The translations under genes were made by a program, and so were the position numbers. Positions 26,451-43,500 of a stretch of DNA of 64,000 nt are shown in pieces. This DNA is from Chondrosia reniformis (Eukaryota; Porifera; Demospongiae; Chondrillida; Chondrillidae). Position 1 is the first letter of the stretch, and each line of letters starts with the position of its first letter. Under the pieces are notes generated by a model. The model was not told where the DNA came from, searched no databases, and worked only from the letters and a program-made list of their open reading frames with translations. Location of the stretch: NCBI GenBank assembly GCA_947172415.1, contig OX359201.1, positions 5,692,501-5,756,500 on the forward strand, in the 5' to 3' direction.

Positions 26451-27037
26451 TTCCTCAGCTATTTCTATTTCATTTTTATTCATAAAAATGTCACTCGCAT
26501 TATTTTATTGTATGATTTGTAAATTAAAAGATATCACTAGTAATCAGTCAATATGCATATTTTGCGTTACATTTCCGTTTCGACATCGCAAAAAGATGCA
26601 TTCTTTTAATTTGAAAGTTGTGTCTGTGTTATAGCACATCTAGCAATTGCAAGCTGCGAAGGAGTTAGAAGTGTGGGCTTAGAAAGCAGGAAGGTAAGCG
26701 AGAAATAGACGTCATGAGCTCTGTGTAATTTGCATGCAGCGCGTCGCGTTTCAAGATTCATGCAACAGCAAGGGACGTGGTACATCAGCTCCTATATGCA
26801 TCAGAGAATGCCTCAACTGGTAGACTGGTACGGTCTTCTCCTGACCGTACCAGTCTACGACATAATACTGTTGCCACTGTTGATTATGAAGTCAATGACA
26901 ACTTTTGCGTTTAGGTGTAGCTATGCGAAGGAGACGTTAAAGTGTACTAGCTAAAGGTGTTCGCATGTATGGTATTGAACGCTTGACTTAGTGTTAAATG
27001 ATTGTATACATACCTTTTATTTGAATAGAGAGGGATT
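26451..27037. other. TRIAP1-CDC7 intergenic interval
   Basis: No protein gene is recognised. A possible non-coding first exon of CDC7 ends at 'gcaggaag' before 'gtaagc' (donor at 26695), with an acceptor-like 'tttgaatag' just upstream of the CDC7 start codon. This is only a splice-site guess. The interval also holds the perfect hairpin at 26820-26858. Confidence 0.4.
26820..26858. repeat. Perfect 15-bp inverted repeat (hairpin)
   Basis: gtagactggtacggt (26820-26834) and accgtaccagtctac (26844-26858) are exact reverse complements separated by 9 bases (cttctcctg). The stem is about half G/C in an AT-rich setting. It sits roughly 180 bp upstream of the CDC7 start codon. Function is unknown. Confidence 0.9.
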
Positions 27038-32488
<5,451 letters not shown>

Positions 32489-32659
32489 AAAGTGTTTTCA
32501 TATGTATTCTTGAATGATTATATTGTGTTTTTTTAATTCAAAAATTTAATTCAATTAATTAATGTTACATAAATAAACTTCCTAACCTAAAATAATTCCC
32601 AAAAACAATTAATGTTGTCAAAGATTGTTAACAGCTGGAAGAGTGCAAAGGTCATGCAG
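32489..32659. terminator. Convergent CDC7/ADK 3' ends
   Basis: The stop codons of CDC7 (plus) and ADK (minus) are 171 bp apart, tail to tail. A plus-strand AATAAA at 32572-32577 can serve CDC7. ADK has only minus-strand ATTAAA-like hexamers near 32530-32550, inside the CDC7 3' region, so the two 3' UTRs very likely overlap. Confidence 0.6.
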
Positions 32660-33772
32660 TCAAACAAAACCACACTCGCTTGGGAACGTACAACCAGATT
32701 GCATTATAACAGTATGGGCTGTGAAATTGGCTCCCTCCATGCACCTATCAAAAGGCTGGCCCTGGACCAGCTGGCTCAGTAGACCACCCACAAAGGCATC
32801 GCCTGCACCATTTGTGTCAACAATATCTTCCTCTTTGATGGGCAGAATGGGATATTTCGTCACCTCCCCATTTCTGTATACAATCACATCGCCTGGCCCT
32901 TGAGTGATTATAACAATTCTCTCTCGATTTTTATTCTCTTTTGAGTGAGCTGCCAATCTTTTGGCTACTTCTTCCAAGTCCTTTGTGCCATAGCCAAGAG
33001 AGTCGCTGACGGCAGCTCCTTCTAATTCATTGCCAACAAGAATGTCAACATAGGGTAGAACTTCTAGCAGGGCATCCTTGAACGCCATTGGAATAAATGG
33101 AGCAGAGAGATTCAACACTAGTAGCTTGTTCTTCTCAAGAGCATGTTTGGCTATGGACATGATAGATTCAGGAGAAACTGTAAGAAAGAATCCGGCAATA
33201 TAGAAAATGTTTGCTTTCTCCACTAATGCCCAGTTTTCAGGGCTAGCGAGATGGTTGTAAGTGTAATGGTTAGCGGATCCCAGGTTAGCCACAAGTGATC
33301 TAACTTTACTGTTTATCAGTACAGCACATGTGCCTGTTGGATGCTCCTTATTCTTCAAATAGTGGACCTTCACTCCATCTTTGGTAGCAACTTCATTCAA
33401 CTTCTTCCCAAATTCATCATCTCCAATACAGCCAATGTAAGTGGCTATAAATCTCTTTTTGCTGTTGAGCATCCACTGGGCAACCCTAATTGCGTTCTGC
33501 CCAGCCCCGCCGGCCATATATTCAACCGTATAGTTGTCGACCAAGTCTTTGTATATAGGCAAATGCTTCTCCTCAGCTAAAATGGCGTCGTTGTCTTTCA
33601 GATCATATTTTAGCAAATAAGCACCATCTACTTCTGTGGAAATATCTAAGAGTGGGTTGCCAATGCAAAACAGCGCGCCTTCTTGAACAGCCATTGCCTC
33701 TCCTGTATCAGCTTTCCGCCTTTTCGCTTGTGAATCCACAACGTTACCACCTTGCTCCGCCATTTCCTTCAA
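32660..33772 (-). CDS. adk: Adenosine kinase, single exon
   Basis: Adenosine kinase phosphorylates adenosine to AMP in purine salvage and keeps the S-adenosylmethionine cycle running. The 370-codon frame is unbroken. It shows the PfkB/ribokinase features: GNPLLDISTEVD near the N-terminus, YMAGGAGQNAIRVAQWM (substrate lid region), HPTGTCAVLI, NELEGAAVSD, and the anion-hole and catalytic-base motif DTNGAGDAFVGG at 319-330, with Asp325 the expected base. Human ADK is 345 or 362 aa. The start at 33772 gives MKEMAEQGG; Met at 33763 is a close alternative. The basic AKRRK stretch near residue 16 resembles the nuclear signal of the long vertebrate isoform. The lack of introns is unusual beside intron-rich neighbours and could reflect a retrocopy that replaced the parent gene. 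Confidence 0.95.
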   Translation of the reverse strand: MKEMAEQGGNVVDSQAKRRKADTGEAMAVQEGALFCIGNPLLDISTEVDGAYLLKYDLKDNDAILAEEKHLPIYKDLVDNYTVEYMAGGAGQNAIRVAQWMLNSKKRFIATYIGCIGDDEFGKKLNEVATKDGVKVHYLKNKEHPTGTCAVLINSKVRSLVANLGSANHYTYNHLASPENWALVEKANIFYIAGFFLTVSPESIMSIAKHALEKNKLLVLNLSAPFIPMAFKDALLEVLPYVDILVGNELEGAAVSDSLGYGTKDLEEVAKRLAAHSKENKNRERIVIITQGPGDVIVYRNGEVTKYPILPIKEEDIVDTNGAGDAFVGGLLSQLVQGQPFDRCMEGANFTAHTVIMQSGCTFPSECGFV

Positions 33773-34584
33773 AGATAGGATGACGTAATAGATCTATACT
33801 ATGAATTTCGTTTCCATATAAACGTGTGGCAAACCAAAAACCATAGACCAGATTCACGCAAAAGGAATTCCAAGGCAAACTGAATTGCTTGCAGTTTTCC
33901 TGTTGTAACTAGTGAAGAAAACAACCTGATAATTATTCATTCCTCAGATAAGATTATCTTGAAGATAACAATGGCTGGAGGAAGGAGGCACACACAAATG
34001 GCAGAAGCAATAGTGAATCATTTCGGGACACCAGAGCTTGGAAGGAAAATGAAGAAAAGACACTGCAGGTTCGTTTAGTTTTCTCTATTCAGTGGTATAG
34101 TCTGATCTTAAAAGGCTTTAATCATTATTTCAATGGTAGCCCGTTGACGAAGTGCAAGCGGAATCCGGTTTCCGATGATTTATCTTCTGTAAAATAGTCT
34201 GAATACGATATACCAGCCTACGTGTTTATTAGGGATGCTAATTGATATTCGAAAACAGTGTTTTAAACTTGCTGCCGTGTGAGCTGTTGCAGGTCGACTT
34301 TGATGTTTTACGTTCCATACCAGTTTTTAAGGCTTCGAAATCAAATTCACCGAGCGTATATTTTGTCGACATTGACTGACAGTTAGTGGGAGTATTTCGA
34401 TCCTACGGTTATCGTAGGAACTCATTGTCACCAGTAGAAGTGTTCATTTGTCAAGTTATTAACGCGGTCATATTGATCTATAGAAGGGAAGTAAGGAAGT
34501 AAGAGTTGGGTGACCACAGTCTGGCTTCAGAGGTAGTCAGTTTTGGAGCGTTGGAGCGAATCGCTATTAATTGTCTCCCCCGCT
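33773..34584. promoter_or_regulatory. Divergent ADK / GARNL3 upstream region
   Basis: This lies between the ADK start (minus) and the GARNL3 start codon (plus). It contains a short plus-strand open piece at 33971-34068, which starts MAGGRRHTQMAEAIVNHFG and ends at a possible donor (gcag|gttcgt). That piece could be an alternative first exon, but its phase does not fit the GARNL3 exon at 43358. No TATA box or other motif is evident. Confidence 0.4.
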
Positions 34585-37500
34585 ATGAGTAAATACCGTC
34601 CAAGAACTATTGTAGCGCTAGAGAGCGCAATGTGTGCTCAGAAGAGCAACTGTAGGTCGTACCGACTCCGCCGCACTTCGTCAGCAGGGCTGGCTGAAAT
34701 TGGGATGATTGAGGAGGAGAGCGAGACGACGTTCTCTGTCTTCCCCCCTAAGAGCGAGACGTTCTCTGTCTTCCCCTCCAAGACCCAGGAAGACACTGGA
34801 CCTAAGCCCGTTGCTCTCTCTCCAATTACTAGTATCGGTGACAACCTTCACGAGAGTGTTAAAAACCTGGCCCACATGAAGAATCTGGGAAAGTCATTGG
34901 ACAAGGTGAGTATGTTATTATTGTCAGTGAAAGGTTTCCAGTAAATCAAATTAAACTTTTTAGTAGAGAAAGATGGTTATATCAACTGAGGCAGTGTAGT
35001 GTAGTAATTCCTTTCAAAGTGAAGGTTGGATAGAGGAAAGGTCATATCAGTCACACTTTATTAGTTATTTAAGGCAGTATGTATATATACTATTGCAGCC
35101 TGTAACAAGTTTGAATATGTATACACATGTATAGAATAGAAAGTAATTTCTATGATTTACTAATTTGGTTATTAACTGATCTTAGGATATGTATGTTTAC
35201 AGAATGCAGTTGTGTGTGTGACGTTGGAGTTTTATAAGCTGTCCATTTTGTTGGAAATGACTCGTATGTAGTAACTGTCATAGATTCTTTATATACATAG
35301 TGTAGAGACACTGCTGTAGTAATGAACTTGGCATGTATGTTAGTAGAACTACAGCCTACAGATGAGATGGTCATCTCCGTGATAGATGAAGTACATTGTT
35401 TGAATGGCTGTTGTATAAATGTTGAGTTTTGGATTGTTAAAGGTCCATTTTGTACTACTTTTTGCCAAGATGAACATTTTATTTAAGATGATTCATCTAG
35501 CATGTAGAGACACAGTTTGTTTCTTTAGAATAAGACTTTTGTCCCTTGGGTATGCTGCGGTGTCTTTAGACACTCAAAACACTAAAGATGAACCATCTCA
35601 ATGATAAGTTTGGTGCAGTTAGGAGAAATCCCTATCATCTAATGACTGAACATTTGTAATGTGTTTCTGTAATGCCCCGTTGCTCATAAAGAATAAATCA
35701 CTTGTTGATTGGTTTAGCTAAGAGGTGTAGCATCCGGTTAACATCACATTTCTTTCCAGTGATGAAGTATACTGGCTATGTGCGAATTTGTAAATTTTAA
35801 GTGTAACTTCATCTCATGTTTACTAATAGTTGTGAAACTTGCTAACTTTCTTGCTAATAGACAACACTAATGAGTTAAGTCATGTCACATGGTACTGCAT
35901 ACATAGGTAGCATCCAGGAAATCGCCCATCACATGGCGATGCTCAATTTCTGAAGTTAGTAAACAGGAGGATTATATTTAATAATATGATATGGGAATTG
36001 AAGAGCGTGATTAGTTGTATTATCAGAAAGAAGAAAAGTATTATCATCATGCATAATATAGTGGAGAAGAAGAGAAGTAGAAGGAAAAAACTCTTGTGTC
36101 CTCATCTAAAACTCTCACTAGGTCTAGTTCCCTAGAGGCCTTTTACTCTAAATTAGAGGTAGCAAGTTGGAAAATGTTATAGATTATTTATAACATACCT
36201 ACGTACATATATGTACACATACCTATGTATTTTCTTTCAGTAACTACTTTTTCTCCATGCGTCAAGTCACAAGTAACATGGCTGCCCACACAGTCGCACG
36301 TAGTGTTGGTCATTTCTACAATCAACTTAAATGTGAATTATTTTATTTTCAGTTAACTGATGCTTTACATAGAAAACTGCACTGCTCCTGATTGAGCAAC
36401 ATTTAAACAGCTTGACTTTGATGTGGGCAGCTCTGGTATGCTTTGAACAGGTACTGGGAAATGTTAATTCTTCAACTTTGCTTTATTATTAATCTTAATT
36501 CCTGAAAACTATTACAAACTATTACAATCACTATTTAGCACCATGTATTATATTTCCTATTTTGTTGCTGAGAATAATTGAAAAAATATTAATATTAACT
36601 CGCATCATTTCTTTACCTTTTTGAACGTAGTTAGGTATATTATACATAAATCTTATATAAAACTGCTCACAAGAGATACTTACCCAAATTCCAGGAAATG
36701 ACGTGTTACATAGGTATGTATAAAAAACTAAAATACCATTTTCCTACATGCTATACCTATTCTGTAAAAGAGCCTATAGGGGAACTAAATCTGAAGAGAG
36801 CTTTGGATGAAGATATAGGAGTCTTTTCTTCCTTCTTTTCCCTTCTTTCATCTTCTCCACTGGGTCAGACAGCCGTTTCTGGGAATTCCACCCTTCATCA
36901 GTGATCCTGGGAGTCTTTTTCTTTATCTTGATCTTCTGTGAATCCTTGTATGTATGTATATGTACGTACGTACATATAAGTATATGTACATTTGATATAT
37001 ACTTATATTTTCATTTAAGTCATAGAAATAGGAAGAGTGATGTGATTAATCCTGAATCAATTACACAATGATATAGTACATAATATGAATTTGTGTAGTT
37101 TTTAGAACCTCTTTTCTTTACCTTTTGAAATGTATCTTGATAAAGTAGCATCATTAGTTTTATATTAAGAAATTGGTCATGGTACACTGTCATCACATTA
37201 CTGCACTTTTGACTTTGCAGTAAGGTATGAATTCCCATATTTTATTATGACATAACTTGTGTGTCTTAATTGAAGGTCATTGACAAAAGTAACTTAAATG
37301 TTTTTAATGGAAAAGATGCTTTTCAAGCTGTTTAGCTATACACGCAGATCTGTGGATGATGTAAAGGTTGCTGTTAACAATGTCATCAGATAATTAGTGC
37401 CTTCAAAGACTGTTCTAGTCAATCTTGGGAACTGTCTCCTTTATATTTGTATTTCATTGGTATTATTTTAACATCATGGAAGGGAGGTACGTATATACGT

Positions 37501-40500
37501 ACATATAGTAGCTGAGCTATACTGACTTGGTTTATATTTGTACAAGATACGGTGTGAAGCTTGTCTTTACGTATGTACGTACGTAAATATCTATGTAAAT
37601 ATGTATTTCTGATTTTTTAGTTTAAATTTTAAAACTTTTTTCACAAAATGTTAGATTCAAATCTTAGTGCAATGTGTAGATTTAATATACAATTTCATAT
37701 TCATACCGTTTTATAGCTTTAACCAATTATTTCAACAGTTTTTCAATGTCTTCCATACAATTTTCATATTTGCATATTCAGAACAATGCTACTATAGTCC
37801 CACACAAACTGTTGTCTTTAGCCAATGTCTGTTTGTTGTTGTTTAGCCAATGTCTGTTTGTTGTTGTTTAGCCAATGTCTGTTTGTTGTTGTTTAGCCAA
37901 TGTCTGTTTGTTGTTTAGCCAATGTCTGTTTGTTGTTTAGCCAATGTCTGTTTGTTGTTTAGCCAATGTCTGTTTGTTGTTGTTTAGCCAATGTCTGTTT
38001 GTTGTTGTTTAATGAAAATTAGCGTAACATTAGGTGTGGAACAGGACTGGGTCTGCCAAGGCCACGCCCCTCTGGGTAGGGCAAGCTTATTAAACACCTC
38101 TACAACTCAGAGCTTTTTTAACTGTATAAATTGTACGTATATACGTATACAGTGTATTCATATACATACGTACATATAGTATACATACATACGTATATAC
38201 ATACGTACAGTGTATTGTTATAAGTTAATGATACAAGGGAGAATGTGGTTTATTCTAATGGGCTTATATTTTCATTTTTCATTTAACTGAAGTTTCTTAT
38301 AATGTAATTGTCTCTTAGTTGCATTTTCAGTGTCTTTATTTAGCATCACACTCGTGCACCCATAAAAGGTATGTACATACGACCATAGTATAGCACACTG
38401 AGCAGTGGTACGTATGTACGTCATAAGACCATAAGTGGTGACCTTCCATCAAAGGATGGTATTGTATTGTCACCTGCTCGATGAATGCATATTTTAGTCT
38501 CTCTGTAACTATGCCATTATGGAAGAGAGGAGACTCCCTCTCAGTTTGAATTGAACACACAGTGAATTGAAATTCCCTATACACTAACATTCATACACTG
38601 AGCAGTCTTCATCTCACTATATGTAGCAACCCCAGTCACCTTAATATTCTATGACTAGTGGTCCTTGAGGTCTAAGAGGTTTCACTATGCATACGAATAT
38701 TACTTTATGTCAGTGTTCTTTAAAATATAATAACTGTGTATACTGTTACTGAAATAATGTATAATGTACAGATATAAATATTTGTACACAGTGTAATTTT
38801 ACATTTTACATTGATAGGCTATATATATATACGTATAACATGTGACAAATGTGGCAATTCCTCTACTTGTGACTGTTAAGTAAGGAACATCCAGAGATCT
38901 CATTGTATTCTCTTTAGTTGTTCCTTCCCAAAAAGTGTGACAGTGTGAGGCAATTCTCCATGCCTTTTAGAACTGGCATTAGTTGTCATGGTAACTGATT
39001 AATTGTACTTTGCATAAGAGGTTGACTACTTGCATATTACAATGATTTGGTTGTAACTAATGCCATTTGAAGTTGTACAGTATGACAGGATATGACATCA
39101 TCATGTGAACTTACCAAGAGTTGATATGTCATGTACATGATTAATATACGTAGCAGTAGATCAAAGTGCAAGAAGTCAATCTTCATGAAGAGAGAAATAT
39201 ATGATGAAGCAATTGTTGCGAATCAAACCCATGGCTACGGGTCTTAGTCACCTGTGTTCTGTCATGAACCCCAATCACTACACTAGTGCCCTGTTAATGC
39301 TTAAACAATTGTGCAAATAAAAATAGTAATCATTCAATATATTAGTGGTGATTCAATTATATGGTTGGTCGAGCTGGCTGTCAGAATAGCAGTGTACTTA
39401 TAACTACATGTGTATCGCTGTATCTGTCATGTGTCGGTGAAAATGTAGGATTAAGAACACATGGCAGAATTACCAGAGATGTTGACAATTAGGTTTAGAA
39501 ATATTTTGATTTTACACTGTTCTTTAAGTTTCACAACTCCCTTTAGTGGATGTTTAAGTTTCAAAGATCGGAATACATCTCCAAGCCTTCTTCTCCTGGT
39601 ACATAGCCCTCAGCATTTTTAGTTAAACTCACACATTAGAAGAGTCAGTACCTCAACAATTGGTGATATTTCACTACCTGTATCAGGCTGTCCTCTCATG
39701 TCCAGGCTGTCCTCTCATGTCCCGTCAGTCTACCACTTTTAAGTGTTCAGAGTGGAATTTCATGAGCTGATGTCCTTCATTACATACTTTCAGAAATGGA
39801 TTCCATCACACTGCATGAACTTTAATGGTTAGAATATTTTGATACATCTTAGCTTTTTAAAGTTGCATGGCTTTAGTTTGTATGCTGTATGCATATACCT
39901 ACTCTTATCAGTACCCCTGGTGCTACTAACGTAAGGATTTCTTGAGGTGAAATGGTGTATATACTTACTTAACAAGGAGTCCCACTTTTCTCTCTTTTGA
40001 AAGATCCTTGCTTAATTCCCTCATTCACCTATTTTTAACAACTAAGGAGGGTAAGAGCCAGAGCTATTCTAATGTTGTCATACTCCCCTGGTGTTCTACT
40101 TACATAATTCATAAACGATATACATGGACATGAAGTGCCAAAGGGTACTACGTAGTTTGGATCATTATGCTTGATGATTATTTTGAGACTTCTCAGGTTC
40201 ATCCTTACGTAGGTCTTCATCAGCAATAAACCGTACATATACTTGCCGTATATGTAACCTTCCTATCTGGAAATCTTTTAAATGTGTATATGGCCTTACA
40301 GCTGCAACTCTATTGGCTAGTATTCTTTGACAGCTGGTTAATATTTGTATGTTTTGATACTACCAGCTGTCTAATGAAACTTATCTGTATGTATACAATA
40401 CAATTTGTATAGAAGCTGTCACAAAATAGAAAGAATTTTCCCCATTTCAAAATGGCTTCTTTTGTCTGCTTATAAGGAATGCATGAATGAAGGGAATTTA

Positions 40501-43500
40501 GATCAGTTCTTATCTTGAAATGCTGAACAAATTCTCTTCACACTAATTGGTTCGAAAATATATGTGTTATGAAGGATCACTCTACTACTTGTGGTTGACC
40601 TAAAGACCATTCCATCTTTGGACCATTGACTAGAATAGACCAGACACCATTCTCCGTGGCGTATTGACACATGTACGTATGAGGCTAGTTAGCTGATGAA
40701 TGAAAGTAGTACTGCTCGACTCGTGTTTTATAGGGTAAGTCTTTGGATGAGGATGCAACAGACTTGTGCTCCTTCTTTGCTGGGCCACCATCTTTCATCA
40801 ATGATCCAGTGGAATCTTTGCCTTATTGGTCCTTTAAGAGTTCTGTATATAGCTGTGAATGGTGCATACAGTGTTGGGTGTGAATGAAGTTTTCTTCTCT
40901 TTCTTCTTATTAGCCAATTCTTTCATAAAACTTAAGTATATTTGTCATACAAATGTGTGTACATACGCTACATACGGAAATGGCATTTCCATTCGAAGTT
41001 CGACTGAAGTTTGACCGAAGTTACAAACAAATTCCTATATTCGAGCAAAGTGTGATCAAAGCTTGAACGAAGTTTTATTGAAGTTCGCTTGCGAAGTTTG
41101 AAACTTGGAATGGAAACGCCATTTCCGTATGTACCGTATGTCCTTATACATACACAATGTGACATTGAACTTTGTGATGCTGATGTACGCAACTTGTGCT
41201 ATTGCATAGACATTCGGTTCAAATATGAAACACTTCCTTTAATCAATAGTTTTGAAAATTACCTTCATCTGAAGTCACTCCCTGTTCAACCTAGTATAGG
41301 ATATTGTGCTAAGGAGGTGTATTGCATTATTGAACTTTGTGTACGTACTTGAGCTAACCCATAAAATGCAAGTAGGTTATGTCACATCCTCTGTATTGGT
41401 ATGATGCATTATGGATATGACCTCATGTTTCCAAATATGGTAGCCAATCTAGCAGCTGTCTCATATCACATGACAAAGGTGTACATACGTATACGTACAC
41501 TTATCATTCTTACATATAGAGTTTGAAGATTGAAACAGTTGTGGTTTTAGTATCACATTAGATATCAGATTATAGTTTCTCTATACGTACATGTATATAT
41601 ACCTACTTATATACATATAATACTACATATACTACAATATGTATGTGATTGGAATTATTATTAATATGACTTCAAAATGTAGTCGATATAACTACATGTT
41701 TTTGTGTATCTTCATGATAACTTGGTTAGACTCATTACGATGACAAGATTTACAAATTGCCCTCCAAATTTTTCCCATCAGCTGTTTTGTAACAGTTGAT
41801 GTTTTGAAATGGGCCCCTGTTCTTAAGACATCAGTTGCGATGCAGTGAGCATCCATCTATGTAACAAGGCTTGTACTTGTGTAAGCTGAGGTTTCTTTGA
41901 TGCCTTCACAAATTAGCTGCTTTATTTGAGGTCAATTATGGACACCATTAGTTCATTTGACACATTCCTTTGCTCCACTCCTCTGGTCTTTAGACAGTCT
42001 TTATCACAACCATTTATACCTGCCTTTCTGTACTGGCCGGGTGACTCTGTGGATTACAGAATTAATTTTGCAGATGGCTTCATGAAATTTCGTAATAATT
42101 ATTAAAATATATTAATTCATTAAATTAACTGTTTAGTAGAGACATGTATATGAAGCATTTTAAGTTGAATAGAATAAGGATTTCTTCTATAACTATGGAT
42201 CATCTTTTAGACTTTTAGAGTGTCTAAAGATGTAGTTTTGTTGTCTTTCTTGAGTATCACTGAAGAAGACCCTTGGGGTCGAAACGTCTGACACTCAAGA
42301 GAGACAACAAAACTGTGTCTTTAGACGTTCTAAAAGTCAAAAGATGATCCTTTCAAAAGACATTTAAGTTTGTTATAATGTAGCTAGATATTTGCCCTTA
42401 TACGTGCATGGATACATACTCTTCTTCTTGCTGGAACACCCTAACTCAGTTACATAGTACAGTAATTTAGTTAGATCCATTTGGCTATCAACCTTATCTG
42501 TTTTAGCATAGCACACATACATATGATAACCATATTTTTGGAAGAGAGTATTCCAGATTGTTCATATGTAGCTGTCTATATTTCCTTTTACTAAATGTAT
42601 TGAATGTCTCAACGCCTGTCACCAACCACAGGGGAAAGGTAATCTTATTTAATAAAGTCTTGAGGTTCTGTTTTGTCATCTTTCTGCCAAGAACTTGCGT
42701 ACTATTCTATTCACACATGAAACATACTTTTGTAGGAGTATTTGTACATTTGTACTTGAAAAGGAAACTGCCTATTAGCCACCAAAAATCTATTCTAAAA
42801 TTACAAAAAATACAATCATTCCCTCAAGGTTATAACAGCTGTAGACTTTGTTCCAACTGGACATTCTTGTGTGCCTTAGAAACTACCCCAGACTAGGCAG
42901 GCACATATAATCATCTTCAACTTCAATTATGTACTTAAAGTCATTTGTTATTGCCCAGCCAGTTGTCCTGTGTCACTGTTATTAGGTGTATCTGGACACA
43001 TTGCTACATAATTGACCTAGCCAATTTACTGTATCAAAATTGGCAGACTGTCTGCTAGTCTCTCAGCTGTATGAGCCCATTGACTCATGGAGACTGTTAA
43101 TAGATTTTAATAGAGCATGTGTATGGCCATTGTTTTGTATAGAGTTTGTCCCTTCTGTGTGGGCCCAGTGTTAATAGGTTTCCTAGGAGACCAAACAGAG
43201 AGCTCTTTAGGATAGTCTGGTCTCTTACATAGGTAGGTATGTATGTAACACTATAGTGTACACTTGGCTGGGTTCTGTTTAAATTTACGTAGGTAGAATT
43301 ACTTTATCATTGACTACTTGGTTAAGTTTGAAGAAAGATATTTGTCACCTCTTGTAGTTGAGCATAGATTCGCTGCCGTCCACATCAGAGGAGAGAGGAT
43401 TTAGAATTGAGAAAGGTCTGACTAAAGAAGAGGCAGACGAGATGGGATGTGATGTGAGTCCAACACACATCTTAGGGATTGACAAGAGTGAGAACTAATT

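Larger units (their letters stand above)
34906..43357 (+). other. Long first intron of GARNL3, repeat-filled
   Basis: This 8.45-kb interval, many times longer than the other introns here, has a good donor (aag|gtgagt) and acceptor (cttgtag). I find no further exon or nested gene. It holds two family-B copies plus a fragment, the 24-bp minisatellite at 37800-38010, tacgta simple repeats (36950-36990, 37490-37590, 38130-38215), an inverted-repeat element at 40961-41141 and hammerhead-like repeats near 40217 and 42260. An unseen small exon, or an internal promoter upstream of 43358, remains possible. Confidence 0.6.

Noticed and set aside
26730-26954. 74-codon frame over the hairpin upstream of CDC7
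   Set aside because: It shows no family resemblance and runs through a perfect inverted repeat, so it is probably fortuitous.
33971-34068. Short ORF MAGGRRHTQ... as first exon of GARNL3
   Set aside because: Its donor leaves two extra bases, which does not fit the phase-0 exon at 43358, and no bridging exon was found. Kept only as a possibility in the upstream-region entry.
34543-34584. GARNL3 start upstream of 34585
   Set aside because: The frame is open from 34543 but that codon is TTG. The first ATG is at 34585.
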